Source: Noviherbaspirillum pedocola | GTDB lineage: Bacteria; Pseudomonadota; Gammaproteobacteria; Burkholderiales; Burkholderiaceae_D | Direction: 5' to 3' | NCBI RefSeq assembly: GCF_016632335.1 | Contig: NZ_JAEPBG010000002.1 | Location: forward strand, 1-64,000 | DNA length: 64,000 nucleotides | Shown: one piece after another, positions 1-9,096 of the stretch | Position numbering within the stretch: position 1 is the first letter of the stretch | Layout of the letters: every line of letters starts with the position of its first letter | The notes under the pieces: model-generated | What the model was told of the DNA's origin: nothing | Database searches by the model: none | What the model saw: the letters and a program-made list of their open reading frames with translations, nothing else | Position numbers and translations under genes: made by a program

Positions 1-2
1 GC

Positions 3-122
3 TGGATGAACCGATTCCGCCGCGTTCTGATTCGTTGGGAAAAGCTGGCGAAAACCTATCTTGCGTTTCTTCATTTGGCGTGCGCTGTTATTACCTGGCG
101 TGCAATTGGCCTACTGGAATAG
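3..122 (+). mobile_element. IS5-type transposase, C-terminal end (cut by window edge)
   Basis: The first 40 codons read WMNRFRRVLIRWEK... and finish ...ITWRAIGLLE before a TAG stop. The pattern RFRR-(6)-WEK-(6)-YLAFLHLACA is typical of the C-terminus of IS5/IS4-family DDE transposases. Only the tail is in the window, so neither intactness nor the left end can be judged. The element probably ends near 126 (...GGAATAGGCTC) and is followed by TTAG, which fits the YTAR target of IS5-group elements. The gene runs convergently into the ClC gene, whose stop codon lies inside that TTAG. Confidence 0.75.
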
Positions 123-126
123 GCTC

Positions 127-1467
127 TTAGTGCCCCCGCTCCACATCACCCTTCGGCTCTTCCCCTGCGCCCGCACGCAGAAAGCGCGACGCCAGCACAT
201 GGTAGAGCGGCGTCGGCGATACGATCTTTGCCGCGCCGGCGGCGATCAGCGCTGTGGCCATCAGCGGCAGCAGCATCGGATGGCTGTCGGTCATCTCCAT
301 CATGATCAGGAAGGACGTCAGCGGCGCGCGGGTCACGCCGGCCAGGTACGCGGCCATCATCAGCAGGATGATCGCGCTATGCGGCGCCAGGCCGGGCAGC
401 AGCGCCGACAGGTTGTCGCCCAGGCCGGCGCCGACCGCCAGCGACGGCGCGAAAAAGCCGCCGGCGATGCCCGAAGCCGCCGATAGCCAGGTCGCCGCGA
501 ATTTGGCGATGCCGAAGTGCCAGGGCAGGGCGGACACGTTCTGCAGCGTCATGCGCGTGGGGTCATAGCCGGTACCGAAGACGATACCGTCGGTGAACAG
601 GCCGATGGTGGCGATGCCGAAGCCGCAGATCGCGGCCCAGGCGTGCGGCCGGCCGGTTACGAAGGCGGCCGCGCGTTTGGGCAACAACGTGCCAAACCCG
701 ATCAGCAGGCGGCTGAACAGGCCGCCGGAAAGACCGCCGATTACGCCGCACAGGAGCACCGCGCCGATGCCGAGCCGCCAGTCGAGGGTTTCGGCGGTTG
801 AGCCGAAATAGGTGTAGTTGCCCAGGAGCGCCAGCGACACCAGGCCGGACAGCACCACGGTGATCATGGTCGAGCTGTTGCCGTTGAAGACGTGCCGGCT
901 GGAGAGTTCTTCGATGGCGAACATGATGCCTGCCAGCGGCGTGTTGAAGGCGCCAGCGATGCCGGCCGCGCCGCCGGCAAGAATCAGCATGCGCCGCTGT
1001 CCGTCGCTCATCAGCGGTCCGCGGCCGTGGAAGGCATGCATGATCGATGCGCCGATCTGCACCGTCGGTCCTTCGCGGCCGATCGACGCGCCCGCCGCCA
1101 GGCCGCCCAGCGTGAGCAGGATCTTGCCGAACATGATGCGCAGCGACAGCAACGGATGCGGCTGCAGCGGCAGCGGGCCTTCCATCGCGGCGATGGTTTG
1201 CGGAATGCCGCTACCCTGTGCGCCCGGAAATACGGTCCGGCACAGCCAGGACAGCAGCGCGAAGGCGGCGGGCATCAGCAGGAAGGGTACGAAGGGCCGG
1301 CCGGCCCACAGCGCATGGTTGAAGCGGCCGATATGGTCGCTGGCCAGGGCCAGCCCGGCGGCGGCCAGGCCGACCAGCAGCGGTCCGGCCAGCCATGCCC
1401 AGCCGTGATGCCACCAGGTAACGGCATGACTGCGCAGTCTCACGCGGCGGCGAGGAAGGGGTTGCAT
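127..1467 (-). CDS. ClC-family chloride/proton antiporter
   Basis: A 446-aa polytopic inner-membrane protein of the ClC family, which exchanges chloride for protons. The selectivity and gating motifs are all present: GSGIP at residues 85-89, GREGP at 130-134 (gating glutamate), and a GGFFAPS motif further on. The FAIEE stretch near residue 183 keeps the internal 'proton glutamate', which favours an exchanger over a channel. No C-terminal CBS domains follow. The stop codon sits in the probable target duplication of the IS element that ends at 126, so the last residues may have been altered by the insertion. No clear promoter was found upstream. Confidence 0.88.
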   Translation of the reverse strand: MQPLPRRRVRLRSHAVTWWHHGWAWLAGPLLVGLAAAGLALASDHIGRFNHALWAGRPFVPFLLMPAAFALLSWLCRTVFPGAQGSGIPQTIAAMEGPLPLQPHPLLSLRIMFGKILLTLGGLAAGASIGREGPTVQIGASIMHAFHGRGPLMSDGQRRMLILAGGAAGIAGAFNTPLAGIMFAIEELSSRHVFNGNSSTMITVVLSGLVSLALLGNYTYFGSTAETLDWRLGIGAVLLCGVIGGLSGGLFSRLLIGFGTLLPKRAAAFVTGRPHAWAAICGFGIATIGLFTDGIVFGTGYDPTRMTLQNVSALPWHFGIAKFAATWLSAASGIAGGFFAPSLAVGAGLGDNLSALLPGLAPHSAIILLMMAAYLAGVTRAPLTSFLIMMEMTDSHPMLLPLMATALIAAGAAKIVSPTPLYHVLASRFLRAGAGEEPKGDVERGH

Positions 1468-1633
1468 GAAGGGGAAAGAGACAATGGGCGAAGGCTGAAG
1501 TATATTCCAACAAAACTAAAAGGCCGGCCGACTTTGCACTTACCATTCGAACACCGACAATGGTGTTCCCGGAGAAAATTGCTAGATTCTTTCAAAACCG
1601 CAGTTGAGCACTAGACCATGGATTGGAGGTTGC

Positions 1634-2122
1634 ATGAGATTTCGCACACCCTTGCTTCTCATCGTGCTCATAGCGATCGCGTTGTTCGCGGCGCTGAACT
1701 GGGCAGCTTTCACCGCGCCGGCCGAGTTGAATCTGCTGGTGACGACGGTACAGGCGCCGCTGGGTTTGATCATGCTGGGCGCGGTGCTGCTGCTGACGGC
1801 GCTGTTCGTCGTCTTCGCCGCCTATCTGCAGACCACGGCGCTTTTGGCCTCGCGCCAGCATGCAAAGGAGATGGCAACGCAGCGCAAGCTGGCGGACCAG
1901 GCCGAGGCATCGCGCATCGCCGAACTGCAGCATCTGCTGACCAGCGGCCTGATGAAGCTCGAGCAGCAATCTCGTGAAGCGCGCGGGGCCACGACAGCGC
2001 GCATGGACCAGCTTGAACAAGAGTTGCGCACGGCGCTTACCCATGAATGCGCGGGGCTGGCTGCGCAGATCGGCGAACTTGAAGACCGGATCGGCCGGCA
2101 GGGAACGGCGCGCACGGGATAA
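1634..2122 (+). CDS. LapA-domain (DUF1049) inner-membrane protein
   Basis: A 162-aa protein with two N-terminal membrane segments (about residues 5-22 and 37-60) around an ALNWAAF...APLGLI core typical of LapA/DUF1049 proteins. A long charged, Gln-rich, probably coiled-coil cytoplasmic tail follows. LapA-type proteins are linked to envelope and LPS assembly; here the role is inferred only from the family. The ATG at 1634 is chosen because GGAGG lies seven bases before it; an in-frame TTG at 1604 lacks such a site. The gene stands alone, divergent from the ClC gene and upstream of a MarR regulator. Confidence 0.72.
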   Translation: MRFRTPLLLIVLIAIALFAALNWAAFTAPAELNLLVTTVQAPLGLIMLGAVLLLTALFVVFAAYLQTTALLASRQHAKEMATQRKLADQAEASRIAELQHLLTSGLMKLEQQSREARGATTARMDQLEQELRTALTHECAGLAAQIGELEDRIGRQGTARTG

Positions 2123-2188
2123 GCTGCCGCACCCATCGGATGATGCATGAGCAACCTTGACATTCTTGGCTGAAACACGAACCCGACT

Positions 2189-2701
2189 ATGAAAAACAAC
2201 GAAAACCAGGAGCCGCAAGGCGGTGTGGACACGGACATGGCGGCGCGTCTGGCGTTGCTGCAGAAGTTCAGGATCGTGATACGCGCGGCGCAGCGACACT
2301 CGCAATGGGTGGAAAAGCAATGCGGCGTGTCCGGCGCGCAGTTGTGGGTGATGCAGGAGTTGCAGGAGCATCCCGGGCTGCGGGTCGGGGAACTCGCGCG
2401 GCGCATGGCGATCCACCAGACGACGGTCAGCAATTTGCTGTATGGGCTGGAAAAGCGCGGACTGATCGGCAAGGAGCGCGACCGCAGCGATCAACGCGTC
2501 GTGAAGCTGTCCCTGTCCGCGGATGGCCGCGCCTTGCTGGATGCGGCGCCAAAGCCGGCGCGCGGCCTGCTGCCCGAGGCAATGCGCAAGCTCGATCCGG
2601 CGGCAATGACACTGCTGGACCAGGGCCTGCAGGCGCTCATCGATGGCATCGGCCTTCTCGACGAGGATTTTTCCTCGCAGCCGCTGCCCTTCATGATGTA
2701 G
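2189..2701 (+). CDS. MarR-family transcriptional regulator
   Basis: A 170-aa winged-helix regulator. The recognition region is LRVGELARRMAIHQTTVSNL followed by the wing LEKRGLIGKERDRSDQRVVKLSLS, matching the MarR fold with its basic DxRxxxLxLT-type wing. MarR proteins act as dimers and usually repress a neighbouring gene until a small aromatic or phenolic ligand binds. The target is unknown; the adjacent small protein and YihY-type gene are the nearest candidates. No strong ribosome binding site precedes the ATG at 2189, and the ATG at 2237 is an alternative start. Confidence 0.85.
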   Translation: MKNNENQEPQGGVDTDMAARLALLQKFRIVIRAAQRHSQWVEKQCGVSGAQLWVMQELQEHPGLRVGELARRMAIHQTTVSNLLYGLEKRGLIGKERDRSDQRVVKLSLSADGRALLDAAPKPARGLLPEAMRKLDPAAMTLLDQGLQALIDGIGLLDEDFSSQPLPFMM

Positions 2702-2820
2702 CGACCCGTCGCCGCCGCGCGCAGGGCCTTTGTGCGCCAGACCACAGACGCGCGCATGGCATGGTCCTACCATGGGCAGTTCATATCTTGCCGGCGCATG
2801 CCGGCGCCAAGGAGATTGCA

Positions 2821-3006
2821 ATGTCACAGGGTGCGGGAAGCGAAGCGCTGATCCAGATGCGGCAATGCGACGCCGGTCGCTGGCATGTTCATCAGGTCGG
2901 CGCCGACGATGCGCTGGCCTCTTTCGACGACATGGAAGACGCAGTCGACTATGCGAGCGATTACGCGCAAAACAACAACGGCAGGATCGTCCAGTTCGCG
3001 GAATGA
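2821..3006 (+). CDS. small hypothetical protein (DUF2188-like)
   Basis: A 61-aa acidic protein with a clear ribosome binding site (AAGGAGA) before the ATG. The sequence contains WHVHQVGADDALASFDDMED and ends NNNGRIVQFAE. That resembles short DUF2188-type proteins in which a 'xWxVxxxG...A...F.t..eAi..A..' pattern is followed by an 'xg.i..' strand. The function is unknown. It ends one base before the start of the downstream membrane protein, so the two are probably cotranscribed. Confidence 0.6.
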   Translation: MSQGAGSEALIQMRQCDAGRWHVHQVGADDALASFDDMEDAVDYASDYAQNNNGRIVQFAE

Positions 3007-3007
3007 G

Positions 3008-3874
3008 ATGCCGGCCCGGCGTCGCATGACGGTCCGGGATTTCGCGCAGCTGCTGCGCACGGCGGCGGCAGACTGGCGCGCCGACTATGCGTCGAGCATG
3101 GGCGCGGCGCTGTCGTATTACGCTGTCTTCTCAGTGACACCGCTGCTGCTGATCCTGGTGTCGATCGCCGGCCTGGTGTATGGCGCGGACGCGGCCCGCG
3201 GTGAACTGTTCGAACAACTGCGCGGCATGATGGGTGACGCCGCAGCCGGCGCACTGCAGGGTTTGCTTGCCAATGCGCACAAGCCGGGGCAGGGCATCAT
3301 CGCGGCGACTGTGGGCCTCCTGGTGTTGCTGGCTGGCGCTTCCTCGGTTTTCGGCGAATTGCAAAGCGCACTGGACCGCATCTGGCGCGTGCCGCAGACA
3401 GCGGGCGGCGTCAGGCTGCTGCTGCGCAATCGTCTGAAGGCTTTCGGTTTGATCCTTGGCGCAGGCGCACTGTTGCTGCTGTCCCTGGTGGCCAGTGCCG
3501 CGTTGGAAATCGTCACTACCTGGTGGAGCGGCTGGTTCGGCGGCTGGGAAGGGGCGGCGAAGGCCTTGAATGCGGCGCTGAGCTTTGTCCTGGTTGCCGT
3601 GCTGTTCGCCATGATCTACAAACTGCTGCCCCGGGTACGCATTGCATGGAGCGATGTGCGCATCGGCGCGATCGTTACAGCTTTGTTGTTTACCATCGGC
3701 AAACACCTGATCGCGCTCTATCTCGGCCGCACCGGCGTCACCTCGCCGTTCGGCGCTGCCGGCTCCCTGGTTGCGGTGCTGGTATGGGTCTACTACTCCG
3801 CGCAGATCTTTCTGTACGGCGCCGAATTCACCTGGGCTTACGCCCACCGTTTCGGATCGCTGCGCAAGACCTGA
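3008..3874 (+). CDS. YihY/BrkB-family inner-membrane protein
   Basis: A 288-aa protein with about six membrane segments. The hallmark region near the N-terminus reads SSMGAALSYYAVFSVTPLLL, and the C-terminal hydrophobic region ends SAQIFLYGAEFTWAYA, both characteristic of the YihY/UPF0761 family (once called RNase BN). Biochemical function is not established for the family. The ATG at 3008 lies one base after the stop of the preceding small ORF, indicating translational coupling; the frame extends further upstream but would overlap that gene. Confidence 0.85.
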   Translation: MPARRRMTVRDFAQLLRTAAADWRADYASSMGAALSYYAVFSVTPLLLILVSIAGLVYGADAARGELFEQLRGMMGDAAAGALQGLLANAHKPGQGIIAATVGLLVLLAGASSVFGELQSALDRIWRVPQTAGGVRLLLRNRLKAFGLILGAGALLLLSLVASAALEIVTTWWSGWFGGWEGAAKALNAALSFVLVAVLFAMIYKLLPRVRIAWSDVRIGAIVTALLFTIGKHLIALYLGRTGVTSPFGAAGSLVAVLVWVYYSAQIFLYGAEFTWAYAHRFGSLRKT

Positions 3875-3931
3875 ACTTCCGGCCCTCTGCCGTCCTGTTC
3901 CTTCTCCTCCGATTCTTTTCCTTGCCTGCCG

Positions 3932-3962
3932 GGAACTTCCTCCGTCCTTGGGTTACTCAGCG
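3932..3962 (+). promoter_or_regulatory. candidate ECF-type promoter before the export operon
   Basis: GGAACTT at 3932-3938 is identical to the classical ECF/sigma-E -35 element. It is followed after 17-18 bases by CTCAGCG, a plausible -10. The operon downstream encodes its own ECF sigma factor (11744-12313), which makes autoregulation reasonable. The -10 match is weak and the assignment is inference. Confidence 0.35.
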
Positions 3963-3966
3963 CCTG

Positions 3967-3990
3967 CTTGTGCGGAAAACATTGCACAAG
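3967..3990. promoter_or_regulatory. inverted repeat upstream of export operon
   Basis: CTTGTGC at 3967-3973 and GCACAAG at 3984-3990 form a perfect 7-bp dyad with a 10-base centre, ending 33 bases before the TolC-type start. The size and symmetry suit an operator for a dimeric regulator. No cognate regulator is identified. Confidence 0.35.
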
Positions 3991-4023
3991 ACATAACAAC
4001 CGCTGTTTTCAGCAGGAGAGGCG

Positions 4024-5640
4024 ATGCCCGACCACGAGCTGTTTGCCAAGCCACCTGTCATCCGCAGTCTCGCAATTCCATGGAAAACATACCGTCTGAC
4101 GTCTGAAGCGGCACAATGCGCCGCCGGCATGCTGCTGTGCTCGATATTGACCGGTCTGTTCTGGCCGGCGACCGCCCGGGCGCAGGATTACCACGGCGGT
4201 CTGCTCGAAGCGATCATGCTGGCGATCAATCGCGAGCCCGGCATTCTTGCCTCGCGCAGCCAGGTGGAGCTTGAAGCCGGTCTGGAACAGCAGGCGCGCG
4301 CGGAATTCGACACGTCGCTGCTCGCCGCCGTGCAGGCCGCCCGCGCACATACACCGCTCGCCGAATTCTCGCGCCGTCCCGGCTTTGAACAAGTCGACAC
4401 CAGCAACCTGAGCTACAGCCTCGGCAGCGCCACGAAGCTGCGTTCCGGCATCAGCATCGCGCCGGTGCTGTCGGTGGACCGGGTGCGTGACAACGCCACC
4501 AACTTTTCCTCGCCCGCCGCCGGCAGCGTCGCGCTGCGGTTCACCGTTCCAGTGCTCAAGGGCAGTGGCCAGGCGGTCACCACCGCCGCCGAGCGCGCCG
4601 CGCGCAGCAGGCTCCAGGCCGCGGCCTATAGCTATCGGCATGCGATCGCCAGTGGCATCGCCCGCGTCACCAATGCCTACTGGGACTTGCTTGCCGCGAA
4701 CCGGTCGCTGGCCCTCGCCTTCGAATCCGAAGAACGCTCACGTACGCTGGTTGAGGATGCGCGGCGCCTGGCCAAGGGCGATGAAATTCCGCCGTCGGAC
4801 ATTCTGCAGTACGAGGCGCAACTCGAGCGGGACCGCGCCACCAGCATCGCGGCGACCCAGGCTCGTGAAGCCGCACGGGCCGCATTTGTCGTAGCCGTCG
4901 GACTTGATGTCACTGCCATCGACGGCGCGGACCCGGTCGAAGACTTCCCCGAATGGAGCCGCGCCGCTGCGGCACGCCTACCCGACAAGCCGCCTTCCGG
5001 CACGCCGCAGGGCAGAAGCGATCTGCTGGCGCTGCAGCGACAGCTGGAAGCCGCCGACATTCTTTACGATGCCGCTCGCCGCGACAGCAACAGCCAGCTC
5101 GATCTCGCCTTCTCGGTGGGTTATAGCGGCCAGGTGGAAAACCGGACGCCTGGGGGAAGCGTGGCAGCGCTCGGCAGGCCGGCATCCGGTCTGAACATTT
5201 CGCTGGGGCTCAACTATGTGTTGCCGGTACAGGGCAATGCGCTGAGCGGTGTGCTGCGCCAGCGCGCGGCGCAGGCCGATCAGGCGCGCACTGGCGTCGA
5301 GGCGCTCAAGCGCAGTATTGCCGCCAACATCCGCGCTCAGCACGCGGCTCTCAGGAGCGCTGCGCAGCAACTCGAACTGGTGCGCTCCCAGCTGCGGCTG
5401 CAGACGCAGGTCTTCGCCAACGAGCGCAAGAAATATGCGCTGGGCCAGACGACTGTACTGGACGTGCTCAACGCCGAAGTGCAGCTCACCAATGATGGAC
5501 AAAGGGAAATCGCCGCGCGCCAGGAACTGGCGCAGGCTTTGGTCAACTATCGATTCGAAACTGGCACGCTGCTGTCCACTGATGCTGATGTACAGCGACT
5601 GAACGTGGAGACGCTGACCACCGTTCCGGAGCCACAATGA
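4024..5640 (+). CDS. TolC-family outer-membrane export channel
   Basis: A 538-aa protein with an N-terminal hydrophobic stretch and likely signal-peptidase site after ...PATARA (about residue 53). Two long helical regions with the OEP-type repeat follow; a late part reads ANERKKYALGQTTVLDVLNAE, the classic TolC-family 'G..s..dvL.ae..L' motif. It would form the outer-membrane duct of a type I exporter. AGGAG lies before the ATG. Its stop overlaps the start of the adaptor gene (ATGA), the first of several such overlaps through 12313, so channel, adaptor and two ABC proteins are probably made together. Confidence 0.88.
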   Translation: MPDHELFAKPPVIRSLAIPWKTYRLTSEAAQCAAGMLLCSILTGLFWPATARAQDYHGGLLEAIMLAINREPGILASRSQVELEAGLEQQARAEFDTSLLAAVQAARAHTPLAEFSRRPGFEQVDTSNLSYSLGSATKLRSGISIAPVLSVDRVRDNATNFSSPAAGSVALRFTVPVLKGSGQAVTTAAERAARSRLQAAAYSYRHAIASGIARVTNAYWDLLAANRSLALAFESEERSRTLVEDARRLAKGDEIPPSDILQYEAQLERDRATSIAATQAREAARAAFVVAVGLDVTAIDGADPVEDFPEWSRAAAARLPDKPPSGTPQGRSDLLALQRQLEAADILYDAARRDSNSQLDLAFSVGYSGQVENRTPGGSVAALGRPASGLNISLGLNYVLPVQGNALSGVLRQRAAQADQARTGVEALKRSIAANIRAQHAALRSAAQQLELVRSQLRLQTQVFANERKKYALGQTTVLDVLNAEVQLTNDGQREIAARQELAQALVNYRFETGTLLSTDADVQRLNVETLTTVPEPQ

Positions 5641-6893
5641 GACCCGATTTGTTTCGCAAGACCGCGCTGGAAAGCCTGTCCACTCCCGAACAGCTCGATG
5701 CCGCGCTGCAGGTAACCAAGCCGCGCGCCTGGATAGCGCTTTCGGCCATTGCCCTGGTGCTGTTGGCGGTGCTGGTCTGGAGCATCTTCGGCACCCTGCC
5801 GGCCAATGTGCATGGCCAGGGCATCATCATGCGCGAAGGCGGTACCTTCAATGTCGTCGCCTTTGGCAATGGCGTCATCACCGAGATGAAGGATTTGCAG
5901 ATCGGCGACATGGTGAAGAAGGGGCAGGTTCTGGGTCGCATCGCCCAGCCCGAGCTTGAACAGCAGATCGAGGCGCAGCGGACAGTGGTGCGCGAATTGC
6001 AGCAGGACGAGGCGCGCGTGGCGGAAAGCGTGCGACTGCTCGAGCCGGTCAGGGACAAATCGGCACGGCTGCAGCAGACTGCGCTGCAGCGCACGATTGC
6101 CTCCAAGCGCGACCAGCTGCGCTCGCTGCACCTGATCCAGCAGGGGCAGGAAGAATTGCTGCGCGACGGTCTGATCACCCGGCAGCGCTATGAGCAGACG
6201 CGACAGCAGGCGATGGCGGCGGAAAGTGACATCGACACGGCAATGACGCAAATGGAAAGGTTGTCGGTGGACCGCATCGAGACCGAAGCCGTGCAGCAGG
6301 CCCGGCTTGCCGAAGCGCGCTCGCGTTTATTACAGGCGCAAAACCGGCTCGAAGATCTGGTGGTGCAGCACCGGCTCGCGTCCACGATCGTCAGCACCTA
6401 CGATGGCGCCGTCGTCGAAACCATGGCGATGAAGGGAGACGCATTGAGAAACGGTCAGCCGGTGCTGTCGGTTGAGGTCAACGAGGGTCACCTCGAGGCA
6501 GTGATCTATCTGCCGCCCGAATCGAATGCCAAGCTGCTCAAGCCCGGCATGCCGGCGCAGATTTCGCCGGCCACGGCGAAGAAGGAACGCTTCGGCTATC
6601 TGATCGGCAAGGTCACGGCGGTTTCGCAGTATCCGTCTACCGAGCAGGGCATGCTTTCTTTGTTCAACAATGCGACGCTGGTGCGCGAACTGACCCGAAA
6701 CGGTCCGCCGCTGGCGGTTGCGGTTCAACTCGAGCGGGATCCGGCGACAAAAAGTGGCTACAAGTGGTCTTCCACCACCGGCACCCGCGTTGAACTCACC
6801 AGCGGCACGCTGGCTACCGGCACTTTCGTCGTCGAAAGCAAACGGCCGATCAGCCTGCTGATTCCGTTGCTGCGAGAAATGGTGGGAGTCTGA
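5637..6893 (+). CDS. HlyD-type periplasmic adaptor (NHLM export system)
   Basis: A 418-aa membrane-fusion protein. One membrane anchor lies at about residues 32-52, a biotinyl-lipoyl-like segment (NGVITEMKDLQIGDMVKKGQ) near 80-100, a long coiled coil from about 110 to 245, and a second lipoyl half containing TYDGAVVETMAMKGDAL. The C-terminal beta region is typical of HlyD adaptors. It should link the ABC exporter to the TolC-type channel. By its place directly before two NHLM-type ABC genes it matches the HlyD subunit of nitrile-hydratase-leader microcin exporters. It overlaps the previous gene by ATGA, with one base before the next start. Confidence 0.87.
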   Translation: MRPDLFRKTALESLSTPEQLDAALQVTKPRAWIALSAIALVLLAVLVWSIFGTLPANVHGQGIIMREGGTFNVVAFGNGVITEMKDLQIGDMVKKGQVLGRIAQPELEQQIEAQRTVVRELQQDEARVAESVRLLEPVRDKSARLQQTALQRTIASKRDQLRSLHLIQQGQEELLRDGLITRQRYEQTRQQAMAAESDIDTAMTQMERLSVDRIETEAVQQARLAEARSRLLQAQNRLEDLVVQHRLASTIVSTYDGAVVETMAMKGDALRNGQPVLSVEVNEGHLEAVIYLPPESNAKLLKPGMPAQISPATAKKERFGYLIGKVTAVSQYPSTEQGMLSLFNNATLVRELTRNGPPLAVAVQLERDPATKSGYKWSSTTGTRVELTSGTLATGTFVVESKRPISLLIPLLREMVGV

Positions 6894-6894
6894 G

Positions 6895-9096
6895 ATGGGC
6901 GCACTCCATGCTCTTCTTGCCTTCCTGCGCCGCGAACCGGCCCACCGCGTGGTCACGCCCACGGTGCTGCAAATGGAAGCGGTGGAATGCGGCGCCGCCG
7001 CGCTCGCAATCATCCTGGCCTGGCACGGCCGCCATGTGCCGCTCGAAGAATTGCGTTTGCGCTGCGGCGTCTCGCGCGACGGCAGCAAGGCCAGCAATGT
7101 CGTGCGCGCCGCGCGCTCCTATGGCCTGGAAGCGCAGGGCATGCGCCTGGAAATCGACATGCTGCGCGAGCATGGCTTTCCCATGATCCTGTTCTGGAAT
7201 TTCAACCATTTCCTGGTGCTGGAAGGCCTGGACGAGCGGCGTGTCTGGCTGAACGATCCCGCCACCGGACCGCGCACGGTCAGCATGGAGGAATTCAATC
7301 GCAGCTTTACCGGCGTGGCCCTGCTGTTTGCACCCGGCCCGGAATTTACCAAGGGCGGCCGTTCGCCTTCGGTGCTTGCCGCGCTCAAGTCGCGGATGAA
7401 GGGCGCCGGCAATGGTCTGGCCTATGTGATCGCGGCCAGCCTGGCCCTGGTGGTGCCAGGCCTGGCGATCCCGGTGTTCTCGCAGGTCTTCATCGACAGT
7501 TATCTGATCAGCCGCCTCGATGGCTGGGTCAAGCCGCTGCTGTTTGGCATGGCTTTCACTGCGATCCTGCGCGCCTGCCTGGTGTGGCTGCAGCAAACCT
7601 ACCTGATGCGCCTGGAAAGCCGGCTGTCGCTGGCGGCGTCGGCACAGTTCTTCTGGCATGTGCTGCGGCTGCCGGTGGAATTCTTCAATCAGCGCTACGC
7701 CGGCGACATTGCGCAGCGGGTCGCATCGAACGACAGCATCGCGCAACTGCTCTCGGGGCAGCTTGCCACCAATGCCGTTTCCCTGGTCACGCTGGTGTTC
7801 TACGCTACCGTCATGCTCGCCTACGATCCGTGGCTGGCCGCAGCCGGCATGTCGCTGACGACGCTCAACGCCTTTGTGCTGTTGCGCTTTTCGCGGGCGC
7901 GGCGCGACGGCTTCATGCTGCTGCAGCAGGATCGCGGCAAGCTGACCTCGGTGCTGCTGTCCGGCCTGCAGACGATGGAAACCATCAAGTCCAACGGCGG
8001 CGAAGACGACTTCTTCCAGCGCTGGGCCGGCTGGAAGGCGCGGGTCAATAACACCGAGCAGCGACTCGGCCTGATGCGTAGAAGCATGGCCGCGTTGCCG
8101 ATGCTGATTTCCGCCGCCAACACCGCGCTCATCTTCGCTGTGGGCGGCCAGCGCGTCATTGCCGGCGACATGAGCGTTGGCATGCTGGTCGCTTTTCAAA
8201 GCCTGCTGTCTTCGTTCGCGCAGCCTGTCGACAATCTGATGGGCCTGGCATCCAACCTGCAGCAGGCGCAGGCTGACCTGCGGCGCCTGGACGATGTGCT
8301 GGCCTACCCATGCGAAAACGGTCGCGCTACCGGGCCTGACGTCGGCAATCACGCGCCAGCGGCGGACAAGCTCGAGGGTGCGCTCGACATCAGCGAAGTG
8401 AGCTTTGGCTACAGCCGCCTGGAACCGCCGCTCCTGGATGGCTTCAGCCTGAAGCTTGCGCCCGGCCAGCGCGTGGCCCTGGTCGGCGGATCGGGCAGCG
8501 GCAAATCGACGGTGGCGAAACTGATCATGGGCTTACATCAACCATGGTCCGGAGAGATCCTGTTCGATGGCAAGCCGCGCGAGGCTATCCCGCCCGCAGT
8601 GCTGCATGCCAGCCTTGCCAGCGTGGACCAGGATATTTACCTGTTTTCCGGCACCGTGCGCGACAACCTCACGCTCTGGGATGCCAGCCTGCCCGAGCCG
8701 GACATGGTCCGGGCCGCGCATGATGCTGCCATACACGGCGCCATCGTCAGCCGCAGCGGCGGCTATGACGCGGAAGTCAGCGAAGCCGGCGCGAACTTCT
8801 CCGGCGGCCAGCGACAGCGGCTCGAAATTGCCCGCGCGCTGGCGATCAATCCGCGCGTGCTGGTGCTGGACGAAGCAACCTCGGCGCTGGACCCGACCAC
8901 CGAGCAGGAAATTGATCGCAACCTGCGCCGGCGCGGCTGCACCTGCGTGATCGTCGCGCACCGGCTGTCCACCATACGCGACTGCGATGAAATCGTCGTG
9001 ATGGAGCGAGGCCGCATCGTCGAGCGTGGCAGCCACGATGCGCTGCTCAGCAAAGACGGCGCCTATGCGCGCCTGCTCGGGGAGATCGCCGCATGA
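6895..9096 (+). CDS. peptidase-containing ABC exporter (NHLM type, C39 domain)
   Basis: A 733-aa fusion of a C39 leader peptidase (about 18-140), an ABC-transporter membrane domain (about 165-450) and an ATPase domain (about 500-733). The peptidase looks active: Q26 and C32 in QMEAVECG, H105 in NFNHFLVL and D121 in NDPATG. The ATPase has Walker A GGSGSGKST, signature FSGGQRQRLEIARAL and Walker [13 protein letters not shown]. Such proteins cut a leader peptide after a small-residue pair and export the released core. It ends in ATGA overlap with the partner ABC gene. A candidate substrate is encoded at 12433. Confidence 0.92.
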   Translation: MGALHALLAFLRREPAHRVVTPTVLQMEAVECGAAALAIILAWHGRHVPLEELRLRCGVSRDGSKASNVVRAARSYGLEAQGMRLEIDMLREHGFPMILFWNFNHFLVLEGLDERRVWLNDPATGPRTVSMEEFNRSFTGVALLFAPGPEFTKGGRSPSVLAALKSRMKGAGNGLAYVIAASLALVVPGLAIPVFSQVFIDSYLISRLDGWVKPLLFGMAFTAILRACLVWLQQTYLMRLESRLSLAASAQFFWHVLRLPVEFFNQRYAGDIAQRVASNDSIAQLLSGQLATNAVSLVTLVFYATVMLAYDPWLAAAGMSLTTLNAFVLLRFSRARRDGFMLLQQDRGKLTSVLLSGLQTMETIKSNGGEDDFFQRWAGWKARVNNTEQRLGLMRRSMAALPMLISAANTALIFAVGGQRVIAGDMSVGMLVAFQSLLSSFAQPVDNLMGLASNLQQAQADLRRLDDVLAYPCENGRATGPDVGNHAPAADKLEGALDISEVSFGYSRLEPPLLDGFSLKLAPGQRVALVGGSGSGKSTVAKLIMGLHQPWSGEILFDGKPREAIPPAVLHASLASVDQDIYLFSGTVRDNLTLWDASLPEPDMVRAAHDAAIHGAIVSRSGGYDAEVSEAGANFSGGQRQRLEIARALAINPRVLVLDEATSALDPTTEQEIDRNLRRRGCTCVIVAHRLSTIRDCDEIVVMERGRIVERGSHDALLSKDGAYARLLGEIAA

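Noticed and set aside
1592-2827. 411-codon minus-strand frame across the LapA-domain and MarR genes
   Set aside because: It covers two well-supported plus-strand genes and has Gln/Arg-rich low-complexity translation.
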